64,000 bases of DNA from Yersinia mollaretii ATCC 43969 (GTDB lineage Bacteria; Pseudomonadota; Gammaproteobacteria; Enterobacterales; Enterobacteriaceae), in the NCBI RefSeq assembly GCF_013282725.1, contig NZ_CP054043.1, positions 3,968,001-4,032,000 of the forward strand. Direction: 5' to 3'. The translations under genes and the position numbers were made by a program. Shown here piece after piece: positions 27,219 through 36,089 of this stretch (position 1 is its first letter; each line of letters begins with the position of its first letter). A model generated the notes under the pieces. It saw only the letters and a program-made list of their open reading frames with translations, was not told where the DNA came from and did no database searches.

Positions 27219-28500
27219 CTTGCGGCTCCTTTTGGGTTGTGTCACTTATTCGATCCCAGGTTAACCGGGGATCAAAGGTCAATGCAGCGAACATGGTCAG
27301 GATCACTACCATCGCAAACAGTAGCGCCCCGATCGCCGGATAGATACTCATCAACTGCCCGATACGGACTAATGACGAGAGCACTGCAATAACAAAAACG
27401 TCTATCATTGACCAGCGGCCAACAAACTCGACGATTTCATAAATAAAATGCATACGTTCAGTGTCAGTATTGCCCTTACCTTTCGCATCCCAGCATAACC
27501 AGCCGATTGCTAACATTTTTAATGATGGCACCATGATACTGGCAATAAAAATCACCAATGCCACGGGGTAAGAACCTTCACTCCAGAGGAAAATCACCCC
27601 GGCCATGATGGTCGACCCCATTTGGCTACCCAGACTTTCGGTGATCATGATCGGCAGCAGATTAGCGGGGATATAGAGCAGGATCGAGGTGACGAGCAGT
27701 GCCATGGTCCACTGCAAACTGTTGCGGCGGCGGACGTAGCCCTGTGTATGACAACGGGGGCATTCTACCTGCGCTTGCGGCAAAATGGCAGTACAGCAGG
27801 AACAGGAGCGTAACCCTTGGCGCAACCCCGTGCGGCCCGGAATTAAGGGATGGGGTAACGCAGGTGCCGGCGCAATATCCTGCCACATCCAATGGCGGTC
27901 AATACATTGGAAAGCGCGCACTTGTAACACGCAGAATAGGCAATAGGGAATAAAACTGCTGCCTATGCCAATTTCGCCATAGGCCATCAGTTTGACAAAA
28001 CTGACCAGCACACCGGCGAGGAAGATCTCCACCATGCACCAAGTTTTAAATTGAAATAACACCTTTGCTATCAATGCCTTCCAGCGGATTGGCATACGAA
28101 CTCGTAAGCAAAGCAGAATAATTGCTACCATACAGAAGGCAGGTATCAACTGCACCAACACCATAAAGAGTGTTGCCATGCTGGCATAGTCATCTGCCAA
28201 CATCACTTGAGGTATTTGGATCAGAGTGATTTCGCTGGTGATCCCCGCAACACGCATATTGACGAAGGGGAACATGTTCGCCAGTAAAAGCATAAATAGT
28301 GCGCTGATTGCATAACCCACCGGCCGTTTGCGAGGCTCGTCCCACCGCGCAGTCAGTGTGGTCTTGCAGCGCGGACATACCGCTTTGGTGCCATAAGGCA
28401 GAGAGGGTAAGGCCACTGACATGTCGCACTGCCGACACAGGATCACATTCCCTGTCTGCCCGGAGTGCTCGCCGTGCTCAAGTTGAATAATAGAACACAA
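27205..28500 (-). CDS. pqiA: Inner-membrane protein PqiA
   Basis: 431 aa with a TTG start (M-C-S-I-I), supported by AAGGA 8 nt upstream and by homology with E. coli PqiA, which also begins M-C. The protein has two halves, each with a zinc-ribbon pair: C-R-Q-C with C-P-R-C at about residues 22-43, and C-S-C-C with C-P-R-C at about 222-240. Each ribbon pair is followed by four transmembrane helices. In E. coli the operon is induced by paraquat through SoxRS and in stationary phase. PqiA is thought to feed lipids to PqiB. Confidence 0.93.
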   Translation of the reverse strand: MCSIIQLEHGEHSGQTGNVILCRQCDMSVALPSLPYGTKAVCPRCKTTLTARWDEPRKRPVGYAISALFMLLLANMFPFVNMRVAGITSEITLIQIPQVMLADDYASMATLFMVLVQLIPAFCMVAIILLCLRVRMPIRWKALIAKVLFQFKTWCMVEIFLAGVLVSFVKLMAYGEIGIGSSFIPYCLFCVLQVRAFQCIDRHWMWQDIAPAPALPHPLIPGRTGLRQGLRSCSCCTAILPQAQVECPRCHTQGYVRRRNSLQWTMALLVTSILLYIPANLLPIMITESLGSQMGSTIMAGVIFLWSEGSYPVALVIFIASIMVPSLKMLAIGWLCWDAKGKGNTDTERMHFIYEIVEFVGRWSMIDVFVIAVLSSLVRIGQLMSIYPAIGALLFAMVVILTMFAALTFDPRLTWDRISDTTQKEPQGDGQ

Positions 28501-28522
28501 TATCTCATTCCTTACGGCTATT

Positions 28523-28548
28523 TATGCCCTTCATCATTGAAGGGCATA
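28523..28548. repeat. Perfect hairpin between uup and pqiA
   Basis: TATGCCCTTCA and TGAAGGGCATA form a perfect 11-bp stem with a TCAT loop. It lies 23 bp upstream of the pqiA start, in the pqi leader, and 101 bp beyond the uup stop. It may terminate uup readthrough or shape the pqi leader. Confidence 0.5.
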
Positions 28549-28558
28549 GCTGAACACC

Positions 28559-28633
28559 GTTCTATCAAGAGGCGTAATATAACAATAGACATAATATCAT
28601 TATAAAGTGAGCTATTACGTCAGTTGATAGAAC
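28559..28633. repeat. 75-bp palindromic element between uup and pqiA
   Basis: The ends GTTCTATCAA and TTGATAGAAC are perfect 10-bp inverted repeats; four unpaired bases further in, CGTAATA and TATTACG also pair. The AT-rich centre contains TATAAT on the minus strand, which could be the pqi -10 box. The layout resembles a tiny MITE-like repeat or a large regulatory cruciform. Confidence 0.45.
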
Positions 28634-28648
28634 AATGACGGTGCGTTT

Positions 28649-30559
28649 TTAGCCGTTTTTCTGAGCTTCCAGCTCTTCCCAACGACCAAACGCGACTTCT
28701 AATGCCTGTTCGGCATCCGCTAAAGCTTTCAAAACCTGTTGTGTCTCTTCATGCGGGCGGGAGAAGAAATTGGAGTCGCTGACCTGAGCCTGTAACCCAC
28801 TGATCTCATTTTCCAGCGTTTCTAGCTGTTGAGGTAACTGATCCAACTCACGCTGCAAGTTATAACTTAACTTGCCCGGTTTTTTAGCCGCAGGTGCGCT
28901 ACTTTTTACCGGTGCTGATTTGGTCTCTTCAACCTTCGCCGCCACCTGACGGATAGGTTTTGCCTCAGCGCGCTGCTGGTGAGCATCATAATAACCGCCC
29001 ACAAAGCTGCTTATTTGACCATTGCCTTCAAAGATCCAGCATTCAGTCACTGAGTTATCAACGAATTGACGGTCATGGCTCACCAGCAACACCGTGCCCT
29101 GATAGCTATCAACCATCTCCTCCAACAGTTCCAGTGTTTCCACATCCAGATCGTTGGTCGGTTCATCAAGGATCAGCAAGTTACTTGGCTTAAGGAATAA
29201 TTTAGCCAATAACAGACGGTTACGTTCACCACCTGACAGTGCTTTCACCGGCGTCATGGCGCGTTTCGGGTGGAACAGGAAGTCTTGCAGATAGCCCAAT
29301 ACATGGCGTGAACGGCCATTGACCATCACTTCTTGCTTACCTTCAGCCAGGTTATCCATCACCGTGCGCTCTGGATCAAGCTCCGCGCGGTGCTGGTCAA
29401 AATAGGCCACTTCCAGTTTGGTTCCGCAATGCACTTTGCCGCTGTCGGCTTTAAGCTGACCGAGCATCAGTTTCAGTAAGGTGGTTTTACCACACCCATT
29501 CGGGCCGACCAGTGCAATTTTGTCGCCACGCTGAACTTGCGCGGTGAAGTCTTTCACCAGCACTTTGCCATCAACTTGATAGTTGACGTTTTCCAGATCA
29601 AAGACGATTTTGCCTGAACGCACGGTCTCTTCGACTTGCATCTTGGCCGTACCCATCACTTCACGGCGCTCTGAACGCTCCATCCGCAATGCTTTCAAGG
29701 CGCGCACACGACCCTCATTACGAGTACGTCGTGCTTTGATACCTTGGCGAATCCACACCTCTTCTTGCGCCAGCTTGCGGTCAAACTCTGCATTTTGCAG
29801 CTCTTCAACCCGCAGTGCTTCCTCTTTGCTGGCAAGATACAGCTCATAGTTACCCGGCCATGACACCAACTTGCCACGATCCAGATCGACAATACGCGTC
29901 GCCATTGCGCGGATAAAGGAACGGTCATGGGAGATAAAGACAATGCTGCCTTGGAAATCTTTCAGGAAACCTTCCAGCCAGTTGATAGTTTCAATATCCA
30001 AATGGTTGGTCGGTTCATCCAGCAGCAGCACTTTTGGTGAGCTGACCAGTGCGCGACCTAATGCCGCTTTACGTAACCAACCACCCGACAGTGATGACAG
30101 TTCAGCATCAGCCGATAGCCCCAACTGAACCAGCACTTCCTGAATGCGGCTATCTAACTGCCACAAGCCCTGATGGTCAAGAATTTCCTGCAAGGCGGCC
30201 AAGCGATTCAGATTCTTCTCGCTCGGGTCAAGCTCTACGTCGTGCAGCGTGGCATGATAAGCTTTCAGATGTTCTGCCTGCTCCTGCACCCCTTCTGCCA
30301 CAAAATCAAATACTGTACCGGCCACATTGCGCGGAGGATCTTGTTGCAGACGCGCCACAATCAAATCCTGCTCATAAATGATACGCCCATCATCCAGCGC
30401 AACTTCTTTGCTCAGAATTTTCAGTAAGGTGGATTTACCCGCGCCATTGCGGCCCACCAGACAAACACGCTCGTTTGCCTCAATATGCAATTCAGTATTA
30501 TCTAATAAAGGCGCGTCGCTGAACGACAGCCAGGCACCGGACATGCTAATTAACGACAT
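28649..30559 (-). CDS. uup: ABC-F ATPase Uup
   Basis: 636 aa with two ABC domains and no membrane segment. Walker A motifs are G-R-N-G-A-G-K-S-T (about residue 37) and G-P-N-G-C-G-K-T-T (about 352). Signature motifs are L-S-G-G-W and L-S-G-G-E. The linker between domains is charged, and a C-terminal coiled-coil DNA-binding domain (about 565-636) is typical of Uup. E. coli Uup affects precise excision of transposons and, as an ABC-F protein, acts on ribosomes. It starts 5 bp after rlmL and is co-transcribed with it. Confidence 0.96.
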   Translation of the reverse strand: MSLISMSGAWLSFSDAPLLDNTELHIEANERVCLVGRNGAGKSTLLKILSKEVALDDGRIIYEQDLIVARLQQDPPRNVAGTVFDFVAEGVQEQAEHLKAYHATLHDVELDPSEKNLNRLAALQEILDHQGLWQLDSRIQEVLVQLGLSADAELSSLSGGWLRKAALGRALVSSPKVLLLDEPTNHLDIETINWLEGFLKDFQGSIVFISHDRSFIRAMATRIVDLDRGKLVSWPGNYELYLASKEEALRVEELQNAEFDRKLAQEEVWIRQGIKARRTRNEGRVRALKALRMERSERREVMGTAKMQVEETVRSGKIVFDLENVNYQVDGKVLVKDFTAQVQRGDKIALVGPNGCGKTTLLKLMLGQLKADSGKVHCGTKLEVAYFDQHRAELDPERTVMDNLAEGKQEVMVNGRSRHVLGYLQDFLFHPKRAMTPVKALSGGERNRLLLAKLFLKPSNLLILDEPTNDLDVETLELLEEMVDSYQGTVLLVSHDRQFVDNSVTECWIFEGNGQISSFVGGYYDAHQQRAEAKPIRQVAAKVEETKSAPVKSSAPAAKKPGKLSYNLQRELDQLPQQLETLENEISGLQAQVSDSNFFSRPHEETQQVLKALADAEQALEVAFGRWEELEAQKNG

Positions 30560-30564
30560 AGTTT

Positions 30565-32685
30565 TTACTTTTCCTCGCGGCGGTGAGTCACCAGCCAGCA
30601 GTTGTGAATTTGACGATTACGGGCAAAGTCTTCGGATTGCGTCTGCGCGGTTATCTCTTTCGCTTCCAGCCCCAAGGCTTCTATCCCGGCCAAATCCATC
30701 TGGAAACCACGCTTATTGTTAGAGAACATGATTGTCCCCTGACGGCGCAGCAACCGTTTAAGTTCTTTCATCAGCACTAAATGATCACGCTGAACATCAA
30801 AGGTCGTCTCCATACGCTTGGAGTTGGAGAACGTCGGTGGATCGATGAAGATCACATCGAATTGCTCATCGGTATTACTCAGCCATGAGAGGCAGTCTGC
30901 CTGAATCAAGCGGTGCTGCTGACCGGTCAAGCCATTCACCCGCAGGTTCTTCTCAGCCCACTCCAGATAGGTACGCGACATATCTACTGTGGTTGTGCTC
31001 CGCGCCCCCCCCAGCCCAGCATGGACGCTTGCTGTTCCGGTATAGGCAAACAGGTTCAGGAAATCTTTGCCCTGACTCATTTTGCCCAGCATCTGACGGG
31101 CGATGCGGTGATCAAGGAACAGACCAGTATCAAGGTAATCGGTCAGGTTAACCCATAACTTGGCGTTATACTCACTCACCAATAGGAACTCACCTTTTTG
31201 TGCCAATTTCTCATATTGGTTTTTCCCCTTTTGGCGCTCACGCGTTTTCAACACCAACTGATTTGAGGGTAAATCCAACACTGCGAGCGTGGCATTAATG
31301 ACATCAAACAGACGTTGACGCGCTTTTTGAGCATCAATGGTTTTCGGCGGCGCATACTCCTGCACCACAACTTTACTGCCATAGCGATCAACGGCCACAT
31401 TGTAATCGGGTAAATCGGCATCATACAGACGGTAGCATTCGATGCCCTGCTGTTTGGCCCACTTATCCAGTTTTTTCACATTCTTACGCAGGCGGTTGGC
31501 GTAATCCTCTGCTACCTGTAAACCACTCGAGCCCTGCGGGTTAGCCGCTAACTGGTAGTTTTTCTGCACACAATCGAGCGGGCCATTTTTGGCTTTAAAT
31601 TCGCGATCTGCGCGTAACTGCAAGCAACTCAGCAGTTCTGGCGAAGCACTGAACAGTGACAAGCGCCAGCCACCAAAAGCGGTTTTCATGATGCGACCGA
31701 GCATATTATGCAGTGCAATCAATGCCGGTTCGCTTTCCAGACGCTCACCGTAAGGCGGGTTACTGATCACTGTGCCCACAGGCCCTTCGGGCAATGGATT
31801 CACCAACTTGCTGACGTCATTGGCATTAAAGGTAATCAGTTCTGATACCCCAGCACGGCGGGCGTTGGCGCGTGCCATCTCAATCACTCGGCGGTCAATA
31901 TCAGAGCCGAAGAAGCGGGAGGTGGTCTCCTGCAACCCCGTGCGGGCGCGGACTTGCGCTTCTGTGGTCAATTCTCGCCAGAGATCTTCGTTAAACGCAC
32001 TCCAGCCCGTGAACCCCCAATGTGACCGATGCAGACCCGGCGCACGATCAGATGCCATCATGGCGGCTTCTATCAGCAAGGTGCCGGAACCACACATGGG
32101 ATCGACCATTGGCGTACCCGGCTGCCAGCCAGAACGCTGAATGATGGCCGCTGCCAGATTCTCTTTCAGCGGAGCCTGACCGGTCAGATCACGGTAGCCT
32201 CGCTGGTGCAGGCCTTCGCCACTCAGGTCAAGTGCCACACTGGCCATATCTCGTTGCAGGAAAACATTGACGCGGATATCCGGTTGCTGCTTGGCAACCG
32301 TCGGGCGCTGATCCAGCTTGCGGGTGAAGCTATCCACAATGGCATCTTTGACTTTCAGTGCACCATACTGACTGTTGCGGATTTCGTCATTCACGCCGCT
32401 AAAATGCACGGCAAAGGTTTTGTCTAAGCCAAAAATGGATGGCCAATCAATCGCCTGCACCCCAAGATACAAGTCCAAGTCACTGTAAACTTTAAATTCG
32501 TTAAGCGGTAACAGGATGCGCGAAGCCAGTCGGCTCCACAGCAAACTTTGGTACATGAGTCGATCGTCGCCCTGAAAATGTACCCCACCCTGTACTATTT
32601 TACAGTCGTGAGCGCCCAGCGCTTCGAGTTCGCTTTTTAACAGTTCTTCCAGTCCACGCGCCGTGCTGGCAAACAGAGAGTTCAT
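30565..32685 (-). CDS. rlmL: Bifunctional 23S rRNA methyltransferase RlmKL
   Basis: 706 aa, the fused enterobacterial form. The N-terminal half has a THUMP domain (about residues 45-155) and the RlmL methyltransferase, with D-P-M-C-G-S-G-T near 195 and N-P-P-Y-G-E-R near 310, which makes m2G2445. The C-terminal half is RlmK, with L-F-A-Y-T-G near 545 and D-P-P-T-F-S near 615, which makes m7G2069. Both act on 23S rRNA during assembly. It precedes uup with a 5-bp gap. Confidence 0.97.
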   Translation of the reverse strand: MNSLFASTARGLEELLKSELEALGAHDCKIVQGGVHFQGDDRLMYQSLLWSRLASRILLPLNEFKVYSDLDLYLGVQAIDWPSIFGLDKTFAVHFSGVNDEIRNSQYGALKVKDAIVDSFTRKLDQRPTVAKQQPDIRVNVFLQRDMASVALDLSGEGLHQRGYRDLTGQAPLKENLAAAIIQRSGWQPGTPMVDPMCGSGTLLIEAAMMASDRAPGLHRSHWGFTGWSAFNEDLWRELTTEAQVRARTGLQETTSRFFGSDIDRRVIEMARANARRAGVSELITFNANDVSKLVNPLPEGPVGTVISNPPYGERLESEPALIALHNMLGRIMKTAFGGWRLSLFSASPELLSCLQLRADREFKAKNGPLDCVQKNYQLAANPQGSSGLQVAEDYANRLRKNVKKLDKWAKQQGIECYRLYDADLPDYNVAVDRYGSKVVVQEYAPPKTIDAQKARQRLFDVINATLAVLDLPSNQLVLKTRERQKGKNQYEKLAQKGEFLLVSEYNAKLWVNLTDYLDTGLFLDHRIARQMLGKMSQGKDFLNLFAYTGTASVHAGLGGARSTTTVDMSRTYLEWAEKNLRVNGLTGQQHRLIQADCLSWLSNTDEQFDVIFIDPPTFSNSKRMETTFDVQRDHLVLMKELKRLLRRQGTIMFSNNKRGFQMDLAGIEALGLEAKEITAQTQSEDFARNRQIHNCWLVTHRREEK

Positions 32686-32785
32686 ATCGCACTATCACCA
32701 AAAAGAAAATTGTTGCGCATTATAGCTAATCCCAGCGGCTTGTCATAAAGTTGCTCCTTCTAAATTTAATACTCGCACGGAGGCA

Positions 32786-33898
32786 ATGGTGATTACCCTC
32801 TCTCGACTCTACGTTCATCCCGTGAAATCCATGCGCGGTTTGCAGCTTTCTCATGCACAAGTCAGCAGCAGTGGATTAGCCTTTGACCGCGTATTTATGA
32901 TTACTGAGCTGGATGGCACTTTTATTACTGCGCGTCAGAATCCAAAGATGGTGATGTTTACACCGGCATTAATGTCGGATGGTTTATACCTCACCGCCCC
33001 CGATGGCGAGAGTGCCAGTATCCGCTTTAATGATTTTTTAGCCAATGCCGAACCGACCGAAGTTTGGGGAAATCATTTTACTGCGCTGATTGCCCCTGCC
33101 GATATCAACAACTGGCTCAGTGGTTATTTTCAGCGCGAAGTGCAATTGCGCTGGCTTGGCACGGAATTAACCCGCCGGGTAAAACCCATGCCAGAAGTTC
33201 CACTCTCTTTTGCCGATGGCTTCCCTTACCTGCTGATCAACGAAGCCTCCTTTAAAGAGTTACAGCAACGTTGTCCCGGCAGTATTAAGCTGGAACAATT
33301 TCGGCCCAATTTAGTGGTGACCGGCGCCAGTGCATTTGCTGAAGACAGTTGGAAAGTGGTTCGGGTCGGCGATATTACCTTTGATTTGGTTAAGCCATGC
33401 AGTCGCTGCGTATTAACGACAGTCAGCGTTGAACGCGGGCGGAAGCATCCCACTGGCGAACCATTACGGACACTACAGACATTCCGAACGGCGGAGAATG
33501 GCGATATCGATTTTGGTCAAAATATGGTGGCCAGAAACAGCGGTATTATTCGGGTCGGTGATGAAGTCGAAATTCTGTCAACCAAACCACCACGCCCCTA
33601 TGCCGCAGGCACAGTGATTGAAAGCGTTAATGCGCCACAAGATCAATCCAAATCGGTATCAATTGAATATAATGGCATCCGCTTTGATGGCAATAATCAG
33701 CAGGTGTTATTGGAACAATTGGAACAGCAGAATATCCGTGTTCCCTATTCATGCCGGGCTGGGATATGTGGCAGTTGCAGAATTACATTAGTGAATGGCG
33801 AGGTTGCACCGTTAAAACAAAGTGCCATTGGCAATGATGGGACTATTCTTTGTTGCAGCTGTATCCCTAAAGGCAATATTACACTTATAGGTAAATGA
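32786..33898 (+). CDS. ycbX: MOSC-domain and 2Fe-2S protein YcbX
   Basis: 370 aa. A MOSC N-terminal beta-barrel (residues 1-120, with [10 protein letters not shown]) and a MOSC domain (about 125-265, with K-P-C-S-R-C) bind the molybdenum cofactor. A C-terminal ferredoxin-type 2Fe-2S domain (about 285-370) has the cysteine set C-R-A-G-I-C-G-S-C and a later C-C-S-C. In E. coli YcbX reduces N-hydroxylated base analogues such as 6-N-hydroxylaminopurine, with CysJ as electron donor. The gene is divergent from rlmL and has GGAGG before the ATG. Confidence 0.95.
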   Translation: MVITLSRLYVHPVKSMRGLQLSHAQVSSSGLAFDRVFMITELDGTFITARQNPKMVMFTPALMSDGLYLTAPDGESASIRFNDFLANAEPTEVWGNHFTALIAPADINNWLSGYFQREVQLRWLGTELTRRVKPMPEVPLSFADGFPYLLINEASFKELQQRCPGSIKLEQFRPNLVVTGASAFAEDSWKVVRVGDITFDLVKPCSRCVLTTVSVERGRKHPTGEPLRTLQTFRTAENGDIDFGQNMVARNSGIIRVGDEVEILSTKPPRPYAAGTVIESVNAPQDQSKSVSIEYNGIRFDGNNQQVLLEQLEQQNIRVPYSCRAGICGSCRITLVNGEVAPLKQSAIGNDGTILCCSCIPKGNITLIGK

Positions 33899-33919
33899 GT
33901 CTTTTAAAAGATGAGGATA

Positions 33920-34471
33920 TTAGACCGCCCGGTCAAAGACTGAGGCGGGATAAGTCTCTTCAATCACTAGTGGCAACAAGCGGTCATTCATTATTTTTAT
34001 CGCATCGCCCAGCACGAGCTGACGCCCAGCTAATATGACCTGAGACTGCGCTAATAAACATAAGCTGGCAGAGTCGCCTGATTCAACCACTAACAAACGA
34101 ACATCTTCTCCGCTATCTAATACTTTGACTACAGCCAACTCCGCATTTTGCGGCGCAAAAGATTTAGGCTGTTGAGCAAAATACCAGCTTTTGGGCATTA
34201 ACGGTTTTAAGTAACGAAATGCGACCAGTGCGTTTAACACCAATTCGGATCGTTGTTCATTGCTCAGATTAATTTGGCGACATTGATCTTCAAATTCAAA
34301 ATAGAGCGCAGCATCGTCAACACAAAATGCAGATTCATCAAAAGCGTCTGGGGTCAGCATTTTAGACGGGAAGCGTGAGCGAAATATCATACCATTGGCT
34401 AAATCCAACATCAGTCGGTCGTGTTCGGTATCAAAATACCAACGCCATTTATCATCTGGTTTAATTCGCAT
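33920..34471 (-). CDS. zapC: Cell-division protein ZapC
   Basis: 183 aa from the ATG at 34471 ([11 protein letters not shown]), the start that matches E. coli ZapC; a start six codons earlier lacks homology. AAGGA lies just upstream. ZapC binds FtsZ and promotes lateral bundling of protofilaments at the Z-ring. Conserved segments include L-D-L-A-N-G-M-x-[15 protein letters not shown] and [11 protein letters not shown]. It is downstream of pyrD on the same strand, with a 172-bp gap, and ends convergently with ycbX. Confidence 0.94.
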   Translation of the reverse strand: MRIKPDDKWRWYFDTEHDRLMLDLANGMIFRSRFPSKMLTPDAFDESAFCVDDAALYFEFEDQCRQINLSNEQRSELVLNALVAFRYLKPLMPKSWYFAQQPKSFAPQNAELAVVKVLDSGEDVRLLVVESGDSASLCLLAQSQVILAGRQLVLGDAIKIMNDRLLPLVIEETYPASVFDRAV

Positions 34472-34643
34472 ATTCTTCCTTCTCGCCATGCTACCAACAT
34501 CATTGACTCAATAACTGAGTATTCACCCATCGAGGGGGATTAAATTCATGTGAGGCTTTCGCTGTATATTTAATCTACCGGAGTAAAATATAGACGAGCC
34601 GGAGGAAGAAATAAACCCCCCGACCTGTAATGAAGATAAATAA

Positions 34644-35654
34644 TTAGATATGAGTGACGATATTCTTAATCAAACCTGGCCCACGGAAGATAAATCCGGA
34701 ATAAATTTGAATTAAAGAAGCACCAGCAGCCATTTTTTCTCGAGCAGCCGTAACCGAATCAATTCCGCCGACACCTATAATGGGTAGACGCCCTTGTAGT
34801 TCTTGCGATAAGCGGCGAATCACTTCAGTGCTACGTAATTGTAATGGTCGGCCACTTAAACCACCGGCTTGTTCGCAATAATCTAATCCTTGAATGAGAG
34901 AGCGGTCGAGTGTTGTATTAGTTGCAATAACACCATCTATATTATGGCGAACTAAACTGTCGGCTATTTGGATCAACTCTTCTTCTGTAAGATCCGGTGC
35001 GATCTTTACTGCAACCGGAACGTACTTATTGTGTCGTTCGCGCAGCTCAGTTTGCTTATTTTTAATTGCTGCTAACAAGTCATCTAATGCTTCGCCGTAC
35101 TGTAAGGATCGTAATCCCGGTGTATTAGGTGAGGAAATATTAATCGCAATATATCCAGCGTATGGATATATTTTATCCATACAAATCAAGTAATCCTCTT
35201 TGCCTTGTTCTACTGGCGTATCTTTATTCTTGCCAATATTAATACCTAGAATACCGCCAAAATGTGACTTTTTGACGTTTTCAATTAAGTTATCAACCCC
35301 ATGATTATTAAACCCCATCCGGTTGATCAAACCTTCGGCCTCAACGATCCTAAATAATCTTGGCTTGTCATTACCGGACTGTGGTCGTGGTGTCACTGTG
35401 CCTACTTCGATAAAGCCAAACCCCATTGCGCCTAGTGCATCTATACACTCGCCGTCCTTATCCAGACCCGCTGCCAAACCTAATGGGTTTTTGAATGATA
35501 GCCCCATGCAACTTACCGGTTTCGTTGGCACCGACTGACGAACCAAAAATTCGAGCGGTGTACCGGTAACACGTTTTAACTGGCGAAACGTGAATTCATG
35601 AGCACGTTCTGGATCAAGTTGAAATAGTGCTTTTTTGACGAGAGGATAGTACAT
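34644..35654 (-). CDS. pyrD: Dihydroorotate dehydrogenase (quinone), class 2
   Basis: 336 aa, the E. coli length. It oxidises dihydroorotate to orotate with ubiquinone in pyrimidine synthesis and is peripherally bound to the inner membrane through its N-terminal helices. FMN and substrate motifs are clear: [10 protein letters not shown] near residue 59, the catalytic serine in N-I-S-S-P-N-T-P-G near 175, and I-G-V-G-G-I near 265. GGAG precedes the ATG. A PurR-type operator lies about 163 bp upstream, in keeping with purine control of pyrD in E. coli. Confidence 0.97.
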   Translation of the reverse strand: MYYPLVKKALFQLDPERAHEFTFRQLKRVTGTPLEFLVRQSVPTKPVSCMGLSFKNPLGLAAGLDKDGECIDALGAMGFGFIEVGTVTPRPQSGNDKPRLFRIVEAEGLINRMGFNNHGVDNLIENVKKSHFGGILGINIGKNKDTPVEQGKEDYLICMDKIYPYAGYIAINISSPNTPGLRSLQYGEALDDLLAAIKNKQTELRERHNKYVPVAVKIAPDLTEEELIQIADSLVRHNIDGVIATNTTLDRSLIQGLDYCEQAGGLSGRPLQLRSTEVIRRLSQELQGRLPIIGVGGIDSVTAAREKMAAGASLIQIYSGFIFRGPGLIKNIVTHI

Positions 35655-35816
35655 GTGATCTCCTAAGCGACCAGCGACAAAGCGTTAGCGGGTGTTCAGT
35701 CTGTCGTTTTACAGCCAATGGCGTTCAATTTATGTGACTATATAAATTCACGGCAGTTAGCTGACCGACTTCCAACCTGTGGATAGATGCAGGAATGGTA
35801 AGTTCATCTTTCAGGA

Positions 35817-35832
35817 AAGTAAACGTTTGCTA
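35817..35832 (-). promoter_or_regulatory. PurR-type operator upstream of pyrD
   Basis: On the minus strand TAGCAAACGTTTACTT matches the PurR consensus ACGCAAACGTTTNCNT at every fixed position except the first two. PurR with hypoxanthine or guanine represses pyrD in E. coli. The distance to the start codon (about 163 bp) is longer than in E. coli. Confidence 0.65.
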
Positions 35833-35957
35833 AGTAAAGCCATGCAAAGAGTGGCAAGCTTCACTAGCTTGATAACAAAGTGTTAATTATTACAGGTAAG
35901 ACGAGATAAAGACACAAAGCGGGCATTTCTATCCTCTCACTGCGGCGCGGCGATAAT

Positions 35958-35995
35958 GTGACTGACCAATAATCAGATTCATTATGGTCAGTCAC
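35958..35995. terminator. Strong hairpin 3' of pepN
   Basis: GTGACTGACCA pairs with TGGTCAGTCAC (11-bp perfect stem) around a loop of about 16 nt that is itself partly self-complementary. It lies 95 bp beyond the pepN stop and may end pepN transcripts. No T-tract is visible. Confidence 0.45.
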
Positions 35996-36027
35996 TTAAT
36001 TACCCTATGCCATTACCCTGCGTCTTT

Positions 36028-36077
36028 TATATAGCCACAGGTACTATATAACACAGACACTATATAACCACGGGCGC
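36028..36077. repeat. Three tandem 16-17-bp repeats beside the pepN 3' end
   Basis: Copies begin at 36028, 36045 and 36061, each starting TATATA and followed by a C/A-rich half: TATATAGCCACAGGTAC, TATATAACACAGACAC, TATATAACCACGGGCGC. They end 12 bp before the pepN stop codon. Confidence 0.75.
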
Positions 36078-36089
36078 CATTGCTGGGTG

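Larger units (their letters stand above)
35655..36089. other. Intergenic region between pyrD and pepN
   Basis: 435 bp with no gene. It holds the pyrD promoter region with a PurR-type site (35817-35832), a strong hairpin (35958-35995) and a short tandem repeat next to the pepN stop (36028-36077). No promoter elements could be placed with confidence. Confidence 0.5.
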
